A DNA stretch of 64,000 bases, taken from the NCBI RefSeq assembly GCF_947087965.1, contig NZ_CAMUES010000002.1, positions 62,001-126,000 on the forward strand, read 5' to 3'. A model generated the notes under the pieces. It saw only the letters and a list, made by a program, of their open reading frames with translations. It made no database searches and was not told the DNA's origin. A program made the translations under genes and the position numbers. The DNA is from an uncultured Mobiluncus sp. (GTDB lineage: Bacteria; Actinomycetota; Actinomycetes; Actinomycetales; Actinomycetaceae). Below are positions 19,601 through 26,364 of the stretch, piece by piece. The stretch's first letter is position 1, and each line of letters starts with the position of its first letter.

Positions 19601-19820
19601 CACCGCGTGGATGATGGCCATGTCGATTCGCGCCGCCAATGTGCTGGGTTCGGGGCGGACTACCGGGAAAAAACTCGACGTGCTGCCGGTCGATCGCCTC
19701 CTGGTGACCACCGCGGCGTTGCTGGGTTATGCAGAGGGCGCTCACCAGGACTTGACCGACGACTGGATGCGCACCGCTCGCCTGGCTCGCGGTGTCGTGG
19801 AGCAAATCTTTTACGAATAA
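16620..19820 (+). CDS. glnE: bifunctional glutamine synthetase adenylyltransferase/adenylyl-removing enzyme GlnE
   Basis: Controls glutamine synthetase activity by adding AMP to, and removing it from, the regulatory Tyr of GlnA1. 1066 residues with two nucleotidyltransferase domains in tandem. The N-terminal one has GKTGARELNYISDVDVIYV (near 215-235) and TALRPEGKDGALV; the C-terminal one has GGGESGYASDADVVFYY (near 755-772) and TDLRPEGRSGPVS. Each is followed by an alpha-helical GlnD-UR/UTase-associated region (LGAGGLRDVEFTVQL and LGPGGLSDVEWSVQL). A Pro/Ala-rich linker near residues 715-735 precedes the second catalytic domain. It is co-directional with glnA2, but the likely target is GlnA1 at 57015-58436. 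Confidence 0.95.
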   Translation: MAREYSETVALLTSGVEDVGRAKTLLTAIMQAAPQIDIPKLIENLGQTADPDQVLLSLDRIFSEDVRHPSGITATLSARQIGNRTLRLLGASEFFASYLVTHPAALAPLEQQPEPETYLSRLLNAVGAKNLGSAENPCWVADPQAHDLELRRVYYALLAQLAAEDLSHAGTAAKAEFQATSRRISDLVDAALEAGLALARRDHDPEGQIAFTVVAMGKTGARELNYISDVDVIYVGQARDGADLDSAEANRRATAIAQALGSYCSATGPEPALWVLDTALRPEGKDGALVRTLESHLDYYQRWAKTWEFQALLKARPAAGDRELGASYLSTIRPFVWSAVEREGFVEDTRAMRRRVEKLLDPKKAGREIKLGAGGLRDVEFTVQLLQLVHGRVDESLRVRATLDALQALIAGGYIGREQGEEMADYYRFLRVIEHRTQLDRMRRTHLFPQDAQLRRVARSIDVTRFSEGAKLTQAWQEVRQKVRGLHEEIYYRPLLPAMAKLSAGVAALDGAAAQSRLQAIGYRDPKRALEHIEALTSGVSRRAAIQRQLLPVLLDWLADGVDPDGGLLAFRQVSDALGDTHWYLGLLRDSGTAARSLTRLLSSSPLVAGLLPANPDAIKWLDDETQLRGRTREELEREILASFERQPDLDKQAARLRAVRGRELLRAAMVDVLQGIDPLRTAQRLTDVGEAVLAGALDLALRKLNAQRPPDVPGHKGGGEPQPSQVAPATPATRALASGGYYADYLVVGMGRFGGGESGYASDADVVFYYRPWREPGNPAAGYLPNAPVAESPAEGTETDPAASEIRKRAAAEAASLVNAVSSILTGAQAGAWRVDTDLRPEGRSGPVSKDLGLLEDYYARWASAWERQALLRARPVVGSPTLCSDFAEIVDPVRFDTPPATKEIKEIRRLKARMEAERIGGGQVAGAGKTAAAVRHVKLGPGGLSDVEWSVQLLQMCHASDVPGLRCVSTGDALRAAVSAGLISAPDAETLRTAWMMAMSIRAANVLGSGRTTGKKLDVLPVDRLLVTTAALLGYAEGAHQDLTDDWMRTARLARGVVEQIFYE

Positions 19821-19996
19821 CCCCTTGCCGACTCTCCGAAGAGAACTGAGCAACCGCTCACCTGCAAAATGCAACCACAAGTTGCGGAATATAGATTAGA
19901 TTCAAGGTGGAGGTGCTGGAATGCAACTGGGGAATTTCTCACAATGATTTGAGGGTGCGATGGCACTCGAAAGAATCTAAGTTAGGAGCATTAGAA

Positions 19997-21019
19997 ATGA
20001 TAATGGCAGAGAAAATCATTCAGCTACGGAAGAAGAACGGTTGGTCACAGGAAGACTTAGCGGCCGAGTTAGGTGTCAGCAGGCAGGCGATTTCCAAGTG
20101 GGAAAGCGCCCAATCAATACCTGACATTACACGAATTTTGGATATGAGCAAGATTTTCTCGGTGAGTACGGATTTCCTGGTCAAAGACGAACTGGAGATG
20201 TCCGATGCTACCACATCTGTTCAGGAACCCGCCGTCAGTGATGCCTCCCCCTCCTCGCCGCGCGTCGTTTCCATGGAAGAAGCGGTGGGTTTGCTGGACG
20301 TGAAAACACAAAGTTCCAAACTTGCCGCCTGGGGAACCGCGCTGTGCATTTTTGGGGCTGCCTTTCTGGTGCTGTTTACATTCCTCATTGATTTTCCGGG
20401 AGTGAGACTTTCGGAAAACTTAAGCTTAAGCATTGGTATGGTGGGAATGGTGATACTGGTAGGAACCGGCGTGGCTGCGCTCACTGCCTATGGAATGCGA
20501 GTTAAACCATTCGAATACCTGGAAAAGGAACCCTTTGAAACGGCTTACGGGGTGGATGGCATGGCTAAACAACGCCGGGAAAAATTCCATCAAACCTATG
20601 TCACCAAACTGTTTGGCGGGGGATTACTGTGTATGGCAGCCGTTGTCATGGTGTTGCTCGGTTCAATGTGGAGCGAAGATTCCTCTGGTAATACCACTAC
20701 ACTGGTCAGTTTGGTACCCGCAGGGGTCGCTGTTGCCGGCTTCGCCGTCTACCTGTTCATCAGTGCGTCCATTCCAATGAGAGCCTTGCGCCAGCTTTTA
20801 CAAGAGGAATCAGTGGCGGCTCCGGACAAGCGCTCCGCTCGGATTATCGAGCCCATTTCCACAGCCTATTGGCTTATTGTGTTGGCGGTTTTCCTTGCCT
20901 ACGGCTTCATCAGTAAAAACTGGGGCATGAGCTGGGTTATTTTCCCGGTTGCTTTGGCTCTATATGGGGCGCTTGTGGCCATTCTGCACGCGATATTGGA
21001 TAACAAATCCGCCAAATAG
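19997..21019 (+). CDS. XRE-family HTH protein with C-terminal multi-pass membrane domain
   Basis: Probable membrane-bound transcription regulator; target unknown. The frame opens at 19907, but ATG 19997 follows AGGAG (19984-19988) by eight bases and directly precedes the HTH. The helix-turn-helix spans about residues 3-58 (NGWSQEDLAAELGVSRQAIS, then KWESAQSIPD), a typical Cro/CI fold. A Ser/Pro/Ala-rich linker (70-100) leads to about six hydrophobic segments covering 110-335. There is no periplasmic sensor domain of note. This layout occurs in many Gram-positive bacteria beside genes of unrelated function. Base composition is slightly more AT-rich than glnE. It is unlinked to a clear operon partner. 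Confidence 0.85.
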   Translation: MIMAEKIIQLRKKNGWSQEDLAAELGVSRQAISKWESAQSIPDITRILDMSKIFSVSTDFLVKDELEMSDATTSVQEPAVSDASPSSPRVVSMEEAVGLLDVKTQSSKLAAWGTALCIFGAAFLVLFTFLIDFPGVRLSENLSLSIGMVGMVILVGTGVAALTAYGMRVKPFEYLEKEPFETAYGVDGMAKQRREKFHQTYVTKLFGGGLLCMAAVVMVLLGSMWSEDSSGNTTTLVSLVPAGVAVAGFAVYLFISASIPMRALRQLLQEESVAAPDKRSARIIEPISTAYWLIVLAVFLAYGFISKNWGMSWVIFPVALALYGALVAILHAILDNKSAK

Positions 21020-21072
21020 ACCCGGGGCGGCAAAACAAGCTAAGGTTGGGTGCGGGTGAGAAAGGAAAAACG

Positions 21073-21777
21073 TTGCGACTGGTATTGATTCGTCATGGAC
21101 AAACGGACTCGAACCTCTCGGGGGCTTTGGATACGGCTTGGCCGGGACGTCCTCTGAACGCCACGGGGCGCGAGCAGGCGGCGGCTTTGGTCGATAAATA
21201 TCACAAGTTGGTGGGGGCGGCTCCGCAGCGTTTGGCCAGCTCATTCATCCTTCGGGCGCGCCAAACCGCCGAACCGCTGGCTCAGAGCTTGGGCCTTCCC
21301 GTACAGGTGGATCCGGATTTGCGTGAAGTGAGAGCCGGGCTGCTGGAAATGTCCACGACCCAGCAGGACACCAGAGAATACCTCAATACTGCTATTGGCT
21401 GGGTGACCGGCGACCTGGACCGGCGGATGCCCGGAGCGGAAACCGGGGCGCAAACTTTGGCACGCTTCGACCGGGGCATTGCGCGGCTGTGCGCCGGGCT
21501 GGAGGACGATCCGCAGGCCACCGTGGCGGCCGTCATTCACGGCGCGATTATGCGCGTGTGGGGCGCAAACCGCATCGAGGGGCTGACCCTCGACCTGTTG
21601 GCACAGTTCCCTTGCCAAAACTGCTCACTCACGATGGCCACCGGCAGCCCGACCGCCGGTTGGAAAGCTGAGCTGTGGTCGGATCGACGCCTGGAAGATT
21701 GGCCGGTGGTGCCCGGAGCTCAACCGCGTACCTCCAAAGAAGCCCGCGAACAGCTGGAATCCGTGCTGCTTAGCTGA
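21073..21777 (+). CDS. histidine phosphatase (phosphoglycerate mutase-like) family protein
   Basis: Cytoplasmic histidine phosphatase; the substrate cannot be told from sequence. The start is taken as TTG 21073, six bases after AAAGGA (21061-21066), giving MRLVLIRHGQT with the catalytic RHG motif at once; TTG 21046 would add nine residues. The product is 234 residues. ILRARQTAEPLA is the second family motif, and the C-terminal catalytic His lies in VAAVIHGAIMRV. The protein is in the broad GpmB/CobC-like set; true glycolytic phosphoglycerate mutase activity is not implied. It follows the HTH gene by 53 bases. Confidence 0.88.
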   Translation: MRLVLIRHGQTDSNLSGALDTAWPGRPLNATGREQAAALVDKYHKLVGAAPQRLASSFILRARQTAEPLAQSLGLPVQVDPDLREVRAGLLEMSTTQQDTREYLNTAIGWVTGDLDRRMPGAETGAQTLARFDRGIARLCAGLEDDPQATVAAVIHGAIMRVWGANRIEGLTLDLLAQFPCQNCSLTMATGSPTAGWKAELWSDRRLEDWPVVPGAQPRTSKEAREQLESVLLS

Positions 21778-21845
21778 GTTCACCCGCTCAGTATCAATGA
21801 CGCGACACAGTCCCAGAAATCTGCAGAACAGAAAACTATAGAAAC

Positions 21846-22481
21846 GTGAACACCCTAACCAAGTTGATAATTATCCAGGCCGCCGTCCTGTTGTTGCAGA
21901 TTATCCTGTACTTCGGCTCGGAGCGTTTTCAGCACGTGTTTCATAATCCTCAATGCCGCCTGGATGAGCGCATTCCGCGCATTCCCGCTTTCGTCTATCC
22001 GTATGTGCTGTGGTTTCCGCTCATCGTGATATTCCCGGTTTGGCTCTACTATTTTTCACCAGAAAACTGGGTGGCGCTCCAGATGGCGTGGATATTTTGC
22101 GTGGTCGTCTCGGTTGCAGCCTACCTCGCATTTCCCACGACTTTTCAACGTCAGGAGCTGGGGCAGGGTCCGACCGAGCGTCTGTTGGCACTGGTGTACA
22201 AGACCAGCTATCGCGGGGTCAATTGTGCCCCCAGCCTGCACTGTTCCACTTCGATGATGATTGCTTTCGCGGCCGTGGCGACCGGTCAAATGCCGTGGTG
22301 GCTACGCACGATTTTTGTGCTGATATCCGTGTCTATAGTCCTGGCTACCCAGTTCACCAAGCAGCACGCCCTGGTGGATTTGCTGACTGCTATTCCGGTC
22401 GCAGCAATATCGTTGACCATAGGTTTTGGCGTGACAGCAGCTGGCGGAACCGAGCCGATTCAGGCGTGGTTTGGTCTATAG
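21846..22481 (+). CDS. PAP2-superfamily-like membrane protein
   Basis: Small polytopic membrane protein of 211 residues from GTG 21846, with about five or six hydrophobic segments. PSLHCSTS near residue 132 and the KQHALVDLLTA stretch near 178 match the second and third motifs of the PAP2/lipid phosphatase superfamily (the H of SLHCS and the H-x3-D element), so a lipid phosphate phosphatase or related phosphotransferase role is likely. The substrate is unknown. The first PAP2 motif (KxxxxxxRP) is not obvious. The stop codon abuts the stop of the convergent ABC ATPase gene with no base between them. Confidence 0.72.
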   Translation: MNTLTKLIIIQAAVLLLQIILYFGSERFQHVFHNPQCRLDERIPRIPAFVYPYVLWFPLIVIFPVWLYYFSPENWVALQMAWIFCVVVSVAAYLAFPTTFQRQELGQGPTERLLALVYKTSYRGVNCAPSLHCSTSMMIAFAAVATGQMPWWLRTIFVLISVSIVLATQFTKQHALVDLLTAIPVAAISLTIGFGVTAAGGTEPIQAWFGL

Positions 22482-23420
22482 CTAGAGCACTTTCGAGACG
22501 AACTCGCGGGTGCGGGCTTCGCGGGGATTATCCAAGACCTCGGCGGGACTGCCGATTTCCATGATTTGTCCCTCGTCCATGAAAGCCAGGGTGTGACCGA
22601 CCTCGCGGGCGAAACCGATTTCGTGGGTCACCACCATCATAGTCATGCCGTCGCGAGCCAAATCTTTCATGACCTGCAGTACTTCTCCGACCAGTTCGGG
22701 GTCAAGGGCGGAGGTCGGTTCGTCGAACAGCATCAGTTCGGGGTCCATCGCCAAAGCGCGGGCAATTGCCACTCGCTGCTGCTGGCCGCCGGACAGCTGG
22801 GACGGGTAGTGCTCCATCCGGTCGCCCAGACCGACCCGATCTAGCAGTTGCCGAGCTTGCTCGGCGGCTTCGTCCCGGGATTTCCGCAAAACGTGAACCG
22901 GGGCTTCCATGACGTTTTCAAGCGCGGTCTTGTGGGGAAACAGGTTGAAACGTTGGAATACCATGCCGATACGTTCCCTTTGGGCGGACACGACTTTATC
23001 GGGCAGTTCGCGCAGGACCGTGTTCCGTTCCGTCAAAGCGCCGGTTTTCAGATACCAAGAGCGTTTCCGACCCGGCAGTGGGGCCTTTTCCTCGGACATA
23101 CCCAACAGTTGACCGTCCAGGTAAATTCTTCCCGAAGTGATGGTTTCCAGCTGGTTAATGCAACGCAAAACTGTAGATTTACCCGAACCGGAAGGTCCAA
23201 TGAGAACGCATACCTCGCCCTTGTGAATATCTAAGTCAATCCCTTTCAACACGTGCAGGGGACCGAAGTACTTGTGGACGTTACGCAAAGCCACCATGGT
23301 GCCCGCCACGTCTGCGGGGGCGGGAATGAGTTCCCCTGGCTGCAAATCCGGGAAAGCATCAACGATACCTCCGAGGTCTGCAGTGTCCAAAGGACTGTTT
23401 GTCATCAGGTCGTTACTCAA
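22482..23420 (-). CDS. polar amino-acid ABC transporter, ATP-binding protein
   Basis: Energises an amino-acid importer of the GlnQ/HisP group. 312 residues. Walker A is LIGPSGSGKSTVLRC, the signature is QLSGGQQQRVAIARALA, Walker B is ELMLFDEPTSALDPE, and the H-loop is VVTHEIGFA. It is longer than the usual 240-250 residues because of an N-terminal extension of about 45 residues and an insertion near residues 105-145 (EEKAPLPGRKRSWYLKT and following) before the Q-loop QRERIGMVFQRFNLF. The TTG start overlaps the permease stop by four bases (TTGA), indicating coupled translation. Downstream of the permease and binding-protein genes. Confidence 0.93.
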   Translation of the reverse strand: MSNDLMTNSPLDTADLGGIVDAFPDLQPGELIPAPADVAGTMVALRNVHKYFGPLHVLKGIDLDIHKGEVCVLIGPSGSGKSTVLRCINQLETITSGRIYLDGQLLGMSEEKAPLPGRKRSWYLKTGALTERNTVLRELPDKVVSAQRERIGMVFQRFNLFPHKTALENVMEAPVHVLRKSRDEAAEQARQLLDRVGLGDRMEHYPSQLSGGQQQRVAIARALAMDPELMLFDEPTSALDPELVGEVLQVMKDLARDGMTMMVVTHEIGFAREVGHTLAFMDEGQIMEIGSPAEVLDNPREARTREFVSKVL

Positions 23421-24340
23421 GATTTCACATCCAATAGCGTTTTCGTTTCCGGGGCTGCGCTGAGAGTTTTGTGGCGCGGCGAAGTGGTGGCTTGTTGAGT
23501 GTTGAAGCCTTTACCGAAATATTTCTCAAGGTAGTACTGGCCCACCATCAGGATTGAGGTGATGAGCAGGTACCATATGGCAGCGCAAATCATCATCGGC
23601 ACCGGCATGAAAGTCAGACGTCCCAGGTTCTGTGCCTGGAAGTTCAGCTCCAAGGTAAACGGCACCACCGAGACCAGGGAAGTCGTTTTCAGCATGGAAA
23701 TCGTTTCGTTGCCGGTGGGTGGGACAATGACGCGCATGGCTTGCGGAATGATGATGCGGCGCAAAATCATGCCGCGTTTCATGCCCAGCGCGGTCGCTGC
23801 CTCCCACTGTCCGGGATTGACCGAGTTCAGCCCGGCGCGCACGATTTCAGCCAGGTAGGCGCCTTCGTTCAAGCCCAGTCCCAGCATGGCTGACCAGAAC
23901 ATGTTTAGCACCAGTTTCGTTTCCACCGCAAACAGTTGAGGTCCGAAAGGAATCCCCAGGGTAATCATCGGGTAGAGCGTCGGCAGCAATCCCCAAAAAA
24001 TCAACTGGGTGTAAATCGGGGTACCGCGGAAGAACCAGATATAGAACCAAGCCACGGCTTTCAGCACCGGATTCGGAGACTGGCGCATGACCGCCATGGT
24101 TATGGCCAGGGTAACGCCGATAGTCATCGCACCTACCGTCAGCGCCAGGGTGAAACCGATGCCCTTAATCAAGTTCGGGTGCGTCAAGTACACCCACACC
24201 ATTTCCCAGTGATAGTTGGGGTTGGTGAAGAGGGAATTAATCAGCCCCAACACCACCAGCGCGACTACCGCCACGCTCACCCACCTGCCCAAACGGAACA
24301 CCGGTCGGGGATGGTTGAATTCTAGGTTGTCTTCGCTCAT
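23417..24340 (-). CDS. polar amino-acid ABC transporter, permease
   Basis: Inner-membrane permease of the HisM/GlnP type. The frame is open to 24373, but ATG 24340 is preceded by AAGGGAG at seven bases' distance and is preferred; 307 residues. There is a cytoplasmic N terminus, then about five or six membrane segments. The amino-acid permease signature FRGTPIYTQLIFWGLLP and the EAA loop EIVRAGLNSVNPGQWEAATALGM are clear. The C-terminal ~35 residues are hydrophilic. The gene is followed by its ATPase with a four-base overlap and preceded at 105 bases by the lipoprotein binding component. It is one of the most confident calls by family; the substrate is not known. Confidence 0.94.
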   Translation of the reverse strand: MSEDNLEFNHPRPVFRLGRWVSVAVVALVVLGLINSLFTNPNYHWEMVWVYLTHPNLIKGIGFTLALTVGAMTIGVTLAITMAVMRQSPNPVLKAVAWFYIWFFRGTPIYTQLIFWGLLPTLYPMITLGIPFGPQLFAVETKLVLNMFWSAMLGLGLNEGAYLAEIVRAGLNSVNPGQWEAATALGMKRGMILRRIIIPQAMRVIVPPTGNETISMLKTTSLVSVVPFTLELNFQAQNLGRLTFMPVPMMICAAIWYLLITSILMVGQYYLEKYFGKGFNTQQATTSPRHKTLSAAPETKTLLDVKS

Positions 24341-24445
24341 GCGTTTACTCCCTTCGATTCGTTTACTTTGCACAGTCTCGCCGATACGGTTTTCGCTCAG
24401 AAGTCCGGGGCGGAAGGTGAGACGCCAAAAGGCTGGGGTGCCGGC

Positions 24446-25381
24446 TTATTTTCCTACGGAAGTTTTCAGTTCCACTGCGTCGTACAGGCCCGCGCCAGCG
24501 CCGTAGTTATCCATGATTTCACGCAGTTTGCCCGAGGCCAACAGGGAATCCATCGCCGCTTTAATGGCGGCGGACAGCTGTTGATTCTGGTTATCCACCA
24601 CAATCCCGATGGGTCTAGGGTCCAGAATCTGGCCAATTTGCTCCATCTGGCCGCGGGTCTGTTTCACGTAATAGGCCGTGACCGGATCATCGGCGAGCAT
24701 GGCTTGATACTGACCCGAAATAACCTTCGGGAATACGTTGGATAGCAACTCTTCCTTTTGAATGTCGACCGGTGGTTTGCCGTTGGCTTCGCACTGTTTG
24801 CTCATTTTCGGCAACAGTTCCGTTTCCTGCAGCGTACCGGTTTGCACTCCGATGGTTTTGCCGCAAATGTCCTGGGGGTCAAAGCCCTGCGGGTTGCCTT
24901 TCGCCACCGCGAACAGGGAGCCCATATCCATATAAGCCAGCATGTCGTAGTTAGCAACACGTTCTTCTGTAACCGTGAACGACGATGCTCCTAAATCGTA
25001 AGTCGTGCCAATCTTGGGCAGCAGCGCGCCGAACGCTTCGGTAGTGGTGGTGCCGTCCTCGAGACCCATTGTCAGGGCAATGGCCTTTACCATGTCCACT
25101 TCGTAGCCGGTGGGGGTAGTGCCGTCTTCCATCAGGAATTCCGCTGGAGCGTAGCTGGTAGAAGCGCCGTTGCGCAGCACGCCACGTTCCTTCACGTCGG
25201 CAGGAACCAGCTCCTCAACCTTGGGGTCGGGCTTAATCGTCGAAAAATCGAACGCGGCGGTGGTATTCGATTGTGGATTAGCAGCATCGTCGCTACCTGC
25301 GTTTCCAGTGGAAGCAGTGGAGCATCCGGCTAAGCCCAGAGAAGCTGCAGCTAGAAACATGGCAACGGTAAGACGACGCAT
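24446..25381 (-). CDS. polar amino-acid ABC transporter, substrate-binding lipoprotein
   Basis: Extracytoplasmic solute-binding protein (family 3). 311 residues. A lipoprotein signal peptide is clear: RR, a hydrophobic stretch, and the lipobox LAGC with Cys at residue 20, followed by a Ser/Thr/Asn-rich tether. The SBP_bac_3 motif is ERGVLRNGASTSYAPAEF with GYEVDMVKAI; the second domain has GKTIGVQTGTLQE. GGAGAATCTC precedes ATG 25381. The operon order on the - strand is binding protein, permease, ATPase. The ligand cannot be assigned; cystine, glutamate or a related polar amino acid are all possible. Confidence 0.92.
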   Translation of the reverse strand: MRRLTVAMFLAAASLGLAGCSTASTGNAGSDDAANPQSNTTAAFDFSTIKPDPKVEELVPADVKERGVLRNGASTSYAPAEFLMEDGTTPTGYEVDMVKAIALTMGLEDGTTTTEAFGALLPKIGTTYDLGASSFTVTEERVANYDMLAYMDMGSLFAVAKGNPQGFDPQDICGKTIGVQTGTLQETELLPKMSKQCEANGKPPVDIQKEELLSNVFPKVISGQYQAMLADDPVTAYYVKQTRGQMEQIGQILDPRPIGIVVDNQNQQLSAAIKAAMDSLLASGKLREIMDNYGAGAGLYDAVELKTSVGK

Positions 25382-25419
25382 GAGATTCTCCTTGTTGACG
25401 GTCGTGTAAATGAACTATC

Positions 25420-25425
25420 AGTATA
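25420..25425 (-). promoter_or_regulatory. candidate -10 element for the amino-acid ABC operon
   Basis: TATACT on the - strand about 40 bases upstream of the binding-protein start codon, in an AT-rich stretch between that gene and the convergent-side DUF4191 gene. No good -35 hexamer lies at 16-18 bases; two TTGCAT copies at 25439-25444 and 25449-25454 are at poor spacing. Low confidence. Confidence 0.35.
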
Positions 25426-25526
25426 AATTTACAGAGCCATGCAACTTTATGCAAGTCTTAGCGCATAAAAATAGGAAAAATGTAATAACTTTTCATCCGC
25501 ACGTCCGGGATAGCCGTGGACAAATT

Positions 25527-26240
25527 TTATCCGTATAAAGCGCGCCGATTAGGGCGAACCCGGTAGGGATCAATCCCTTTGGGGATAGGCAACCCCTGAT
25601 TGCGGTGAATCGCCAGCAGTCGTTTTTGCACTGCGGGAATCTCGTTTCGATTCAAAGCACGTGGAGCTTTATACATGGCTTTCATCACGTGTTCCAAGCG
25701 AACTTGGCCGTCTTCCGTACCGCATTCCACGGCATGTACCGGCACCTGAGCAACAACCCGCGTGGTCTTTTTCACCTCATCGCTGAGCAGCTTGCTGGCG
25801 CGAGTGTGCGGCCCCTCACTGACTAGGAAAATCCCGCGAGGCCCTACGAAACGCCACACCAAGTCCTGATCCTTGTTAACCGCAACGGGTTCTTCCTCGG
25901 CGAACCAGGACCGGCGCAGCAGCTGGCGCAGCGCCCCGACACAGCCCTTCATGCCTTCAATCTGGCGCAGCATAGCGCGGGACAACAACGCGGAAATCCA
26001 GGCCATCGGCACGACCATCAGCACCAGAACAATGGTGATTGCCCCCATAACCCAGTGCTTGCCCGCAATCATGTACCACACGGTCAAGGCTTCCGCCACG
26101 ACCAGAGTCGCCAAAATCGCCCACACAATCCACGGGAAGGACCGCCTCACAATGGTGAAAGAGTCCTTTAAGTTTTGGAATATATTGCGTTTCTTTCCGG
26201 AGGTGTCGCCCCCGGTCGCGGTGTTGTTTTTCTTAGCCAT
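25527..26240 (-). CDS. DUF4191 family membrane protein
   Basis: Conserved actinobacterial membrane protein of unknown function. ATG 26240 (MAKKNNT) is chosen over the longer frame to 26300 because the family begins with a short basic N terminus; 237 residues. Two membrane segments lie near residues 37-58 (IVWAILATLVVAEALTVWYM) and 65-87 (VMGAITIVLVLMVVPMAWIS). The cytoplasmic remainder has the family's FVGPRGIFLVSEGP and the C-terminal GIDPYRVRPNRRALYG. In mycobacteria the same family (Rv2219) sits directly after lipA, near the E2 gene and glnA1; here the pseudokinase gene separates it from the E2-like gene, and lipA/lipB are missing. Confidence 0.87.
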   Translation of the reverse strand: MAKKNNTATGGDTSGKKRNIFQNLKDSFTIVRRSFPWIVWAILATLVVAEALTVWYMIAGKHWVMGAITIVLVLMVVPMAWISALLSRAMLRQIEGMKGCVGALRQLLRRSWFAEEEPVAVNKDQDLVWRFVGPRGIFLVSEGPHTRASKLLSDEVKKTTRVVAQVPVHAVECGTEDGQVRLEHVMKAMYKAPRALNRNEIPAVQKRLLAIHRNQGLPIPKGIDPYRVRPNRRALYG

Positions 26241-26364
26241 CGCCTTTATCTTAGGGGATTTTTGCCCCAGGGGTAAACCGAGTTCTGCCGCCGTGTCCAA
26301 AGTTATCCACAGGTTTGAAAATGTCTGTTGATTTTTGTTGATGTATTTAGATATATATTGAGCT

